From positions 1,128,233 to 1,192,232 of the forward strand of contig NZ_CP004021.1 of assembly GCF_001021085.1 (NCBI RefSeq): 64,000 nt of DNA. Direction: 5' to 3'. The notes under the pieces were generated by a model. The model ran no database searches. It saw only the letters and a list, made by a program, of their open reading frames with translations, and was not told where the DNA came from. The stretch is from Candidatus Liberibacter africanus PTSAPSY (GTDB lineage: Bacteria; Pseudomonadota; Alphaproteobacteria; Rhizobiales; Rhizobiaceae). The stretch's first letter is position 1. Each line of letters begins with the position of its first letter. The translations under genes were made by a program, and so were the position numbers. Positions 56,800 to 64,000 of the stretch are shown in pieces.

Positions 56800-57486
56800 T
56801 TATACCCAAATCCCTTCACGCTTCAAAATTTCTACGGCTGCTACTTGTTCTGCAGCTCTTTTTGAAAAATCTACTCCTTTAGCTGGAGAAATCCCTGACA
56901 CCTCAACCATTACAGTAAAACATGGATGATGATCGGGACCAGAACGAAAAGTAACTGTATATATCGGAGTCACGCCAAATTTTGCATGCGCCCACTCTTG
57001 CAATTCAGTTTTAGCATCACGACGAATCTTTCCTTCTTTAAGAGCACGATGTTTCCAATATTTTTCCACAAAATCATTTGCAACTTCCATACCACCATCA
57101 AGATATAGAGCAGCAATTAAGCTCTCTACAACATCAGCTTGGATACTGGTGATAAAATTACAAACGTCCCTCCTAAGATCAGAGCTCACAAGAATGAAAG
57201 AAGAAATACTTAATTCCTTGGCAACTTGGGAACAAGTTTCTGCACTAACTAGAGCATTAAACCGGACAGAAAGTTCTCCTTCTTTAGCAGAATCAAAGTG
57301 ATTAAAGAGTAATCTTGATATCAAAAGACCAAGAACCCGATCACCAAGAAACTCCAATCTTTCATAACTTTCTTGTGGAGAACGAGAAATACTCGAATGA
57401 GTAAACGCCTTTTCTAATAAAGACTTATCAGAAAAAGTATAGCCTATTTTTTCTTCTATGGCTGAATATTGCAATGCTGACATCAC
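56800..57486 (-). CDS. rnc: ribonuclease III
   Basis: A 228-residue double-strand RNA endonuclease. The catalytic signature ERLEFLGDRVLGLLIS is near 43-58, with the second acidic site VVESLIAALYLDGG. The C-terminal dsRNA-binding domain begins DAKTELQEWAHAKFG. It processes rRNA precursors and antisense duplexes. It overlaps lepB by four bases. Confidence 0.96.
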   Translation of the reverse strand: MMSALQYSAIEEKIGYTFSDKSLLEKAFTHSSISRSPQESYERLEFLGDRVLGLLISRLLFNHFDSAKEGELSVRFNALVSAETCSQVAKELSISSFILVSSDLRRDVCNFITSIQADVVESLIAALYLDGGMEVANDFVEKYWKHRALKEGKIRRDAKTELQEWAHAKFGVTPIYTVTFRSGPDHHPCFTVMVEVSGISPAKGVDFSKRAAEQVAAVEILKREGIWV

Positions 57487-58235
57487 AAAATTTTAAAAAA
57501 CCTATTCCAACGCATATTCGAAATCCAAAGCCAAACTTTAGCAAATGGAGTATCGTCTCCAATAGAAAAAAGAACAATACTAGCACGACCAATCAGATTT
57601 TCTTCCGGGATAAAACCAACGTCAAACCAACGACTATCTTTTGACTTATCGCGATTATCACCCATCATAAAGTAATGACCTTTTGGAACGAAAAAGTCTG
57701 AAATATTATTACTGGATGATAAAATATTTTCAGAAAGAACGTTATATGTAATACCACTATCCAATTTTTCTTGAAAAATAGGAATATTATTGCTCCAATC
57801 TTCTTTATAGTGATACGACAAATATCCTACGGCATGACGTGCAACTGGTATATCATTAATATATATAGCACCCTGCTTAAGTGATATTTTATCACCAGGT
57901 AAACCAATGACTCTCTTTACATAATCAACAGTTGGATCTTTTGGCAAACGAAAGACCACAACATCTCCTCGTCGAGGCTGTGAACCAAAAATACGCCCGC
58001 TAAAAAAATCATATGAAAAAGGAAAAGAGTATTTGGAATAACCATAAGAAAACTTATTAACAATAATATAATCTCCTACTAATAGTGTAGGAATCATCGA
58101 TCCACTAGGGATAACAGAAGGCTGAAATAAGAAAGTTCGAATTAAAATAGCAAAAAACAAGGCTTGTAGGATTGACTTAAAAGTATCACTTTTATTTACA
58201 TTAAAATTGTATTTCAATATCTTTTTTATCCACAT
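57483..58235 (-). CDS. lepB: signal peptidase I
   Basis: A 250-residue membrane protease that cleaves exported preproteins. One N-terminal helix (ILQALFFAILIRTFLF, ~22-37) is followed by box B PSGSMIPTLLVGDY with nucleophile Ser46 and box D YVKRVIGLPGD with general base Lys107. Box E is MGDNRDKSKDSRW. Length is normal. It is the first gene of lepB-rnc-era; acpS lies 76 bases upstream. Confidence 0.96.
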   Translation of the reverse strand: MWIKKILKYNFNVNKSDTFKSILQALFFAILIRTFLFQPSVIPSGSMIPTLLVGDYIIVNKFSYGYSKYSFPFSYDFFSGRIFGSQPRRGDVVVFRLPKDPTVDYVKRVIGLPGDKISLKQGAIYINDIPVARHAVGYLSYHYKEDWSNNIPIFQEKLDSGITYNVLSENILSSSNNISDFFVPKGHYFMMGDNRDKSKDSRWFDVGFIPEENLIGRASIVLFSIGDDTPFAKVWLWISNMRWNRFFKIL

Positions 58236-58311
58236 ATGATCTACTTTATCCTTAAATTATTGTCATCATTCAAGCAAAAAACTGCAAGATAATCTCCTCC
58301 GAATATCGTAC

Positions 58312-58710
58312 TCATACTAGACGACTTTCTATAACAACAAACGCCTGAGCAAAAGGAAAATCATCGCTTATTGTTAAATGAATCACAGGATGATGCCCTT
58401 TTGGAACAAGAGAATAAAGCACACAAGAAGCGCGACCCGATACTGAAATATACGGTTTGCCTCCAGGAAGATTGCCAACCTCTATATCCTTCCATGAAAT
58501 ACCATGAGATATTCCTGTTCCAATGGCTTTAGAAAAAGCTTCTTTCGAGGCAAAACGCTTTGCATACGCAGCAGAACGATTGAAAGAAAGATCGCAAATA
58601 TTTTGTTCCGACGAAGAAAAGCAACGCAACTCAAATTTCCTATCAAATTTTTGCAACAACCTCTCAATACGTCGAATATTGACGATATCACTACCTATAC
58701 CCACGATCAT
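58312..58710 (-). CDS. acpS: holo-[acyl-carrier-protein] synthase
   Basis: A 132-residue phosphopantetheinyl transferase that activates acyl carrier protein. GIGSDIVNIRRIERLL (~4-19) and the Mg/CoA motif RFASKEAFSKAIGTG (~51-65) are conserved, and PYISVSGRA and HLTISDD complete the fold. It precedes lepB. In many Rhizobiales a (p)ppGpp synthetase (rsh) and pyrE separate rpoZ from acpS; here the gap is only about 180 bases without a gene. Confidence 0.95.
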   Translation of the reverse strand: MIVGIGSDIVNIRRIERLLQKFDRKFELRCFSSSEQNICDLSFNRSAAYAKRFASKEAFSKAIGTGISHGISWKDIEVGNLPGGKPYISVSGRASCVLYSLVPKGHHPVIHLTISDDFPFAQAFVVIESRLV

Positions 58711-58891
58711 ATCGAAAATTTGTTTTTCTCCAATATAAATTTTTTTTAAAGTGAAGCACCAATGATTTTTATATCCACAGAAGTGGATCTAATAAATGGA
58801 ATATATATCACTATATTCAATAAAAAAAATCTCGTTTAAATAACAAAAAAGAGAACATTAAGTATCGATTACTCTAAAAAAAACGAAGCAA

Positions 58892-59263
58892 CTAGCAATC
58901 ATCCCTTTTATCAGGAGCTACTATATTACCAATACCTTCTATAAGTTCCCCTTCTGACATCTGTTCAAAAGACAAAGATTCTGGCTTATTCCAAGTGAAC
59001 TCAGAATTGTCAACTGCATTATCGGGTTCATCAACCTCAACATGTTTCTGCAGAGAATGGATAAAATCTTCTTCAAGGTCATCTGCAGACAATGTCCCAC
59101 TTGCAATTTCGCGCAACGCAAGGACTGTATCTTTATCATTTTCAACAACAACCGTCGGCTTTGCACCTTGAGACAAATGCCTTGCACGATGGCTCGCTAA
59201 AAGGACAAGTTCAAATCTATTCTCTACCTTGTCAACACAATCCTCTACGGTAGTACGTGCCAT
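58892..59263 (-). CDS. rpoZ: RNA polymerase omega subunit
   Basis: A small RNA polymerase assembly factor. [34 protein letters not shown] is the canonical alphaproteobacterial omega start, followed by [14 protein letters not shown]. The frame is open to 59299, but the ATG at 59263, with GAGG five bases upstream, gives the conserved N-terminus and 123 residues. The acidic C-terminal half is typically variable. The gene diverges from the NYN gene. Confidence 0.95.
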   Translation of the reverse strand: MARTTVEDCVDKVENRFELVLLASHRARHLSQGAKPTVVVENDKDTVLALREIASGTLSADDLEEDFIHSLQKHVEVDEPDNAVDNSEFTWNKPESLSFEQMSEGELIEGIGNIVAPDKRDDC

Positions 59264-59541
59264 TAAAACCTCGCGAAAAATTAAAAGTAACAAAATCAAA
59301 AGAAGAAAATTAACTCAATTACTACAACAAAACACTGATCATTTCAAGTTTTTAATAATAAACTTGCAGGTGTCCTTGCATCCTACGCATATTTTTAATA
59401 ATAAAGCCTATGAGTATGCTCGTTTAAGTCGAACAAAATGGTTTTATTATTATTAAAGCCATTGATTTAATTTAAAACGATATCCCGATATTTAAGTTAA
59501 CAAATTAGGTACAACGATTAAAAATAGGTAAATGATTTAAA

Positions 59542-60111
59542 ATGTTCGATCCACGTGAAAAAATTGCTCTTTTTATTGACGGCGCAAATCTTTATGCTGC
59601 TTCCAAAGCGCTAGGATTTGATATTGATTATAGAAAGCTTCTTAAAGCCTTTCGATCACGCGCCAGAGTACTAAGAGCATATTATTATACTACTGTCATT
59701 GAAGATTCGGAACAACAATTCTCACCATTGCATCCGTTGCTTGACTGGTTGCATTACAACGGATTCCAAGTTGTTTCAAAGACAGCTCGAGAATTTGTAG
59801 AAGTCAGCGGAAGAAAAAGAATAAAGGCAAGCATGGATGTAGATCTAGCTGTTGATGCATTTGAGCAATCTGAAGGTGTAGAACATTCCGTGATCTTTTC
59901 AGGAGATGGAGATTTCACTCCTTTAGTCGCCGCTCTTCAACGAAAAGCAAAAAAAGTTACGATTATTTCGACCGTGTTATCCAACCCTTCTATGGTTTCT
60001 GATCAATTACGTCGCCAAGCTGATTATTTTATAGATCTTGCTTATCTAAAAAATGAGATTGCACGTGACGCACCTGAAAGTACTCAAGAAGAGAAAGAAT
60101 GCACAAAATAG
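59542..60111 (+). CDS. NYN domain (LabA/DUF88) protein, PIN-like putative RNase
   Basis: A 189-residue PIN-like fold protein. FIDGANLYAA (12-21) provides the first acidic residue; MDVDLAVDAFEQ (~95-106) and FSGDGDFTPLVAALQRKAKKV (~115-135) give the others of the metal-binding site. STVLSNPSMVSDQLRRQADYFIDL ends the domain. Families of this type act on RNA, but the target here is unknown. Its position divergent from rpoZ is conserved in Rhizobiales. A strong hairpin follows. Confidence 0.9.
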   Translation: MFDPREKIALFIDGANLYAASKALGFDIDYRKLLKAFRSRARVLRAYYYTTVIEDSEQQFSPLHPLLDWLHYNGFQVVSKTAREFVEVSGRKRIKASMDVDLAVDAFEQSEGVEHSVIFSGDGDFTPLVAALQRKAKKVTIISTVLSNPSMVSDQLRRQADYFIDLAYLKNEIARDAPESTQEEKECTK

Positions 60112-60124
60112 AGACAGAATATTA

Positions 60125-60168
60125 AAGAAGGAATAGTCAATGAATGAGAACGTCTTCTATTCCTTCTT
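60125..60168. terminator. 12-bp stem hairpin after the NYN gene
   Basis: Arms AAGAAGGAATAG (60125-60136) and CTATTCCTTCTT (60157-60168) pair perfectly around a 20-base loop, starting 14 bases after the stop. There is no clear T run on the plus side; an A-rich stretch on the left gives a T run for minus-strand transcripts, so it may act bidirectionally. Confidence 0.55.
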
Positions 60169-60402
60169 AAAATTATCGTTTTCCTAAAAAGTAGTCTAAA
60201 TGGGGAAAAATAATCACTTTTTTGTCAAACTACATGTGAAATTTGCCTCAACAATACGAAAGAAAATATTATTTTATGTATTCTCATAGTTGCTAACTAT
60301 CCATTTTATAAAATTTTATCTACCATCATATTTAATGAACGCTCTTATTGATTAATCACGGCTTGTACAGTGAACTGGTATGATATGTTAGGAAAGAATA
60401 TA

Positions 60403-61233
60403 TTATAATCGAGATGGTATAGGAACTGTTGATGGTTTTTTGCTACTATAATAACTACCAGGCACTGGAATGAGGTTTGACTTTCTTTCATTTTTTAACG
60501 TTATATCACGCTGTTTTCGTAAACTATCATCATCACAATTACTCAAATTAACAATGCGGCTACGCGTTAAAAAATAAGGTATCTTAACAATTTCTTCACG
60601 ATACTTACATCCTAAGGGCAGTACCATCGCTTTTGTGCGAACTTCTACAGTAGATTTAAGATAATCTTGGTCCATACCATTTAACGGCGCTATTCCAAGA
60701 TATTCCACATGCACCTTCGACACCCCTCTTTCCTCAATGTGAAGAATTTTTGCTGCCGCATTAGAGAGATCAATAAGTCGATTATTATGATATGGACCTC
60801 GATCATTGACACGCACAACAAGAGATATACCATTATCTAAATTAGTGACACGCACATAACTCGGCAAGGGAAGTGTCGGATGAGCCGCTGTAATATACTC
60901 TGTTCCATAAATTTCACCGTTAGCAGTTAAACGCCCATGAAATGCTTTTCCATACCAAGAAGCCATGCCAACTGCAGCATATGAAATATATTGTCGAGGG
61001 ATATACGATCTCCCCCTAATTAGATAAGGCTTACCTAAATAATAATAACCTCCTCCTCTAGGTACTTTTTTACCAAAAACAATACGATTACTCGCACTTA
61101 CGCCGTACGTACTTTCTGGAAAATATTCAAGATTATCACCTTTATAACTCGATGAAAAACATGAACTCATTCCTAAAACAGCAGTACAAACGATATTAAT
61201 CCGCAAAAGACAATAAAAATTCAACCTTATCAA
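60403..61233 (-). CDS. rlpA: RlpA-like septal ring lipoprotein (double-psi beta-barrel)
   Basis: A 276-residue exported protein. A basic start is followed by a hydrophobic stretch and GMSSCFSS, a plausible but imperfect lipobox with Cys at about 25. The RlpA double-psi barrel spans about 90-185: GMASWYGKAFHGRLTANGE, YITAAHPTLPLPSYVRVTNL, VVRVNDRGPYHNNRLIDLS. Lytic transglycosylase activity on naked glycan is known for some members. There is no SPOR domain; the C-terminal ~90 residues are basic and unconserved. Confidence 0.9.
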   Translation of the reverse strand: MIRLNFYCLLRINIVCTAVLGMSSCFSSSYKGDNLEYFPESTYGVSASNRIVFGKKVPRGGGYYYLGKPYLIRGRSYIPRQYISYAAVGMASWYGKAFHGRLTANGEIYGTEYITAAHPTLPLPSYVRVTNLDNGISLVVRVNDRGPYHNNRLIDLSNAAAKILHIEERGVSKVHVEYLGIAPLNGMDQDYLKSTVEVRTKAMVLPLGCKYREEIVKIPYFLTRSRIVNLSNCDDDSLRKQRDITLKNERKSNLIPVPGSYYSSKKPSTVPIPSRL

Positions 61234-61385
61234 TCGATTCTCACTTCATAAAATCCTTAATCTACAAATATCTTTATCATCATTTTCATCACATCAGCAT
61301 ATAAATACAAATAAAATTGAAGCTACTGTCCTAATAATAATATAGACAAAATAAACAATGCAGAAAAAAGCATAAACCATTACTT

Positions 61386-61421
61386 ATTCAACAGAGCAAT
61401 AATATTCAACAGAGCAATAAT
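61386..61421. repeat. perfect 18-bp tandem duplication
   Basis: ATTCAACAGAGCAATAAT occurs twice head to tail (61386-61403, 61404-61421) in non-coding AT-rich DNA upstream of rlpA, at the edge of the decaying element. Confidence 0.9.
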
Positions 61422-61559
61422 ATAATAAACTTTGGTTTTATACTTATTTCTTTAATATTTTTCCACATATTTTCGAATCGATAAATTTTTTCCATATTGA
61501 ATAAAACAATTATATACTAAGAACTAAATACTCATTAAATATCTTTAAAAAAAATCCTT

Positions 61560-62110
61560 TAGTATATAAAAATTTTTAGAGAAAGAATTAGAATCATATA
61601 AAACAAGAAGCGGGAGAATTATTACCCAAGAAGCACAAAAGATCAATGATGAAACCAGTAAAAACAGATTGATGCTATTTTACAAAAATAGGCATAAACT
61701 CGGGCGAGAGGAACGCAAGGAATGGGTCTTTAAGAGATTAGGATATTGCAAGCTCCCACAGGAACGATTGGTGGGGAATTATTACGGTTTCTATTGCCAT
61801 TTAAATTAACGCCAATGTCTATAAGTAGGTCAGTTTTCTTTGATTTACCAAACACTTCAGCTCAATTAAATAACCTCGGATAAATAACCTCGGAGTTACG
61901 ATAAATCCGACAGAAATACGAACAAGATTTTTGGCTACAACCGCAGTAGCAACTGTTTATGCTCATTTGATGAACGAGTTGGCGAGTGGAAGAGATCCTG
62001 ATCATTTAATGCGGAAGGAAACGAATGAGTAAGGAAACGGCGTTACGTGCCATTAGTGGTTTGTTTCCTTTTTGAACGGAACAGCTTGTCCATGAGGAAG
62101 GAGTGCCGAC
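61560..62110 (+). pseudogene. decayed coding debris of an integrated element, unrecognised
   Basis: GC content rises and short frames have protein-like composition, for example TRFLATTAVATVYAHLMNEL and ASGRDPDHLMRKETNE at about 61900-62029 and RLGYCKLPQERLVGNYYGFY near 61720-61780. All are interrupted by stops or shifts. A 14-base tandem duplication (TAAATAACCTCGGA, 61867-61880 and 61881-61894) would itself shift the frame. No family is recognised; phage or plasmid origin is inferred from the integrase further on. Confidence 0.45.
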
Positions 62111-62150
62111 ATCAGTCGGATCAACCGCATCACATCTTATGACCCCTTAT

Positions 62151-62444
62151 GGCTCCGTTCAAATACGGAGCTTTATCTTCCATAATCTTGAGCCTGTCAT
62201 AATAATCTGGCAATTCAGATTCTTGCTTTTTGCTTTGCATCTTCCAATTTTTCTGTTCATCGTTAGCTTTTTGCTGTTCATATTTAGCTTCTTTCTTTGA
62301 ATTTTCAGCTTCTTGCTTTACAGATTTTAATTTTTGCTGTTCATGTTTAGCTTCTTTCTTTGTAAGTTCAGCTTTTTTTGTTTTTTCTTTATACGTGCAA
62401 CTGATTGATCTGCTGCGCCTTTAATGTGTTGCACAGCTTCATCC
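62151..62444 (-). pseudogene. coiled-coil protein remnant with 21-residue repeats
   Basis: On the minus strand, DEAVQHIKGAADQSVARIK is followed, after a frame shift near 62390, by KAELTKKEAKHEQQ, LKSVKQEAENSKKEAKYEQQ and KANDEQKN, then DYYDRLKIMEDKAPYLNGA. The Lys/Glu/Gln-rich heptads repeat with a 63-base period (compare 62268-62280 with 62331-62343). This looks like a phage structural or lysis-associated helical protein, but the family is not certain. Confidence 0.45.
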
Positions 62445-62894
62445 CCCCAAAAAATCACAACCTGACAACAGTACAGACGATGAAATAATCAAACTAAAAA
62501 TCACTTTTTTTGTATTAAGAATTATCATTCCAATGACCTCTCTAATTAAAATTCAACATATGATTGCATTCTAGAATAATATTCTACCTATTTAAATCAA
62601 CAATTGAAATTTCAGTTAAAAAGAAAATGACAAGAAAGTATCCTATTAACCACAATGCGATTATAATTTAGAAGGTGCGGTAGCTATATAGATAGACGCG
62701 TGGAATCAATGACTTACCATGTCGTCAATTACTAGATTCGGGCGGTATAAACTATTGATTTTAAGAGATAAATTATAAATATTTAAACCAGCAGCTTTTG
62801 TTCAAACCAGATGAAAATGTCGACTAAATGGAAGTGTTTTTTTAGTTTAGAGAAGGTGAAAGAATACCGAAAAAAAACATGTTTGCCGTGATGT

Positions 62895-63320
62895 TAAAAT
62901 AGGAGAATGGAAGGAAACCCCATCTACCAGTTTAGGATTGACGAATCAAGATTATGGGCAAACATTAGATGCAGAAAGAGATCGCAAAAGCGATGATCAC
63001 TATATCGGAAGCCTTAAAAGGGAATGTTTATACTGCTCGTCAATTTAGACAATATTTTGATAATCAGGCAGGAATGGGTAGTGAAGCTTCTATTCAAAAA
63101 AGAATAGAATTCTTAATGTCCAAAGGATAGATCAAAATATTTAAAAATATTCAAGATTATGGCCTCCCTACTCATCGCAGTTTTAAGGGATTCATGTGTG
63201 TCAAGGACATGGACTTGCGAATTGATAATGGGGAATTGGTGCGAGTTAATCCAACAGATTATAAATGTAAATAAACAGGGAAAATTCTACCTGTAGAAAA
63301 CTATGATGTTAGAACATGCT
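62895..63320 (+). pseudogene. remnant of a phage/plasmid replication protein, possibly primase-helicase C-terminus
   Basis: The frame KIGEWKETPSTSLGLTNQDY ... LDAERDR shifts near 62985 into ITISEALKGNVYTARQFRQY, FDNQAGMGSEASIQKRIEFL and MSKG, then a TAG at 63128 where a Trp codon might be expected. KNIQDYGLPTHRSFKGFM and DNGELVRVNPTDYKCK are followed by TAA and TGKILPVEN. The order resembles C-terminal winged-helix regions of phage replicative AAA/primase proteins in Rhizobiales, from memory only. At least one frameshift and two nonsense changes are present. Confidence 0.4.
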
Positions 63321-63363
63321 TAATGAGAAATACAATTAACCAACCTCAAAACGACGTATTAGA

Positions 63364-63505
63364 ATGTATGAAACAGCTCGTCTTGCCCAAGAGATGAATA
63401 TCCGTATTGAGATTGAAAACAGATGGGACAACATTCAGATTTGAGCCTTTAAAAGAAAAGAAGATAAAAAAACCTATTACTGATGAAAATTATTGTAGGT
63501 TATAA
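63364..63505 (+). pseudogene. small frame upstream of the integrase, frameshifted
   Basis: MYETARLAQEMNIRIEIEN in one frame continues as DGTTFRFEPLKEKKIKKPI in another, ending just before the integrase start. A short protein with an 'IEIExDGTxxx' pattern often precedes phage-type integrases in Rhizobiales. Here a small deletion or insertion near 63420 breaks it. Confidence 0.45.
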
Positions 63506-63509
63506 GAGC

Positions 63510-64000
63510 ATGCCACCAAAATTTAGACTTCCTCCTTTGTTACGAAGGAGAAAACACGCCATGGGAAAGTAATCTATTATTTTAGAAAAAGTCACGGTCC
63601 TCGTACACGTCTACCATACCCGCATGAACCTAACTTTATGGCTGCTTATCTTTCTATTTTATCTGGAATGCCGAAAGAAAAATTTTCTCCCCCAGTGAAA
63701 AAGAAAAAACCACTTACTACCTTGAAATGGTTGATAGGTGAATACTGGGAAAGCCCATATTGGACTAGTTTATTAAGAAGACTTTAAATAAGCACTTTGC
63801 TCAAGTTATTAAAAAATCAGGGGATTTTGACTATAAAAAAATAACTTCTATGAATATTCGTGAAGGAATGACAACAAGAAAGAATACACCAGCTACAGCA
63901 ATACAATTTTTGACTGCAATGCGATCTTTATTTAGATGGGCACATCAGAATGGGTACATATCAACCAACCCTTGTATTGGCATTGAAAAACCTCGTTATA
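63510..64000 (+). pseudogene. tyrosine recombinase (phage integrase), N-terminal part, frameshifted, runs off window
   Basis: An ATG at 63510 gives PPKFRLPPLLRRRKHAMGK. After a shift near 63568 the frame reads VIYYFRKSHGPRTRLPYPHE, PNFMAAYLSILSG and KPLTTLKWLIGEYWESPYW. A second shift near 63787 leads to QVIKKSGDFDYKKITSMNIR, ATAIQFLTAMRSLFRWAHQN and GYISTNPCIGIEKPRY at the window edge. This is the arm/core-binding N-terminus of Rhizobiales phage integrases; the catalytic domain lies beyond the window. At least two frameshifts make it probably inactive. Confidence 0.8.

Noticed and set aside
59360..59415. Short repeated TTTTTAATAATAAA in the rpoZ/NYN spacer
   Set aside because: Too short and too AT-rich to be more than chance.

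Overview
This AT-rich window (roughly two thirds A+T by eye) comes from a reduced alphaproteobacterial genome. The best match I can suggest is 'Candidatus Liberibacter' or a close Rhizobiales relative. The grounds are the alphaproteobacterial layout of the division and cell-wall (dcw) cluster, an IalB-type invasion protein, the NYN-rpoZ / acpS-lepB-rnc-era neighbourhood, a Tad-like secreted von Willebrand pair, and debris of a podovirus-like prophage. Species cannot be fixed from sequence reading alone.

Layout. 1-129: start of a cysteine desulfurase (minus). 0.3-2.8 kb: an alpha/beta hydrolase, then folP-folB-folK. 2.9-5.3 kb: glyS and tRNA-Leu(UAG). 5.7-21.4 kb: one minus-strand dcw operon, rsmH-ftsL-ftsI-murE-(murF/murE chimera)-murF-(murF fragment)-mraY-murD-ftsW-murG-murC-murB. 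It lacks mraZ, ddl and ftsQAZ at this locus. 22-31 kb: pgm, two VWA/TadG-like proteins facing each other, a polyprenyl synthase, an amino-acid ABC substrate-binding protein and permease without an ATPase, and a family 25 glycosyltransferase. 31-36 kb: cca, then a 1.7-kb prophage scar (portal start, terminase end, double-HTH repressor) between 27-bp direct repeats, then yajC. 35-45 kb: gltX, class II lysS, rlmN, ialB, a frameshifted ydcF-like gene, tyrS, an hsdS remnant and recO. 45-58.7 kb: a triplicated mfd-end/recO-start segment, mfd, sdhE, recG, a DUF502 membrane protein, glmS, glmU, era, rnc, lepB and acpS. 59-61 kb: rpoZ, an NYN-domain protein and rlpA. 61.3-64 kb: a decaying integrated element with a broken integrase at the edge of the window.

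The main thread is peptidoglycan. GlmS and GlmU make UDP-GlcNAc, MurB/C/D/E/F build the UDP-MurNAc-pentapeptide, MraY and MurG make lipid II, and FtsW/FtsI polymerise it at the septum. Pgm, IspA (the polyprenyl route), LepB and RlpA fit around this.

The most striking structure is a set of tandem duplications at many scales: 11, 14, 15, 18, 25, about 282, 329 and exactly 2000 bp. The 2000-bp event makes an in-frame MurF-MurE chimera while leaving intact murE and murF on either side. The 282-bp event triplicates the mfd/recO junction while leaving both genes whole. The 25-bp event breaks the ydcF-like gene. I see no CRISPR array and no complete insertion sequence.
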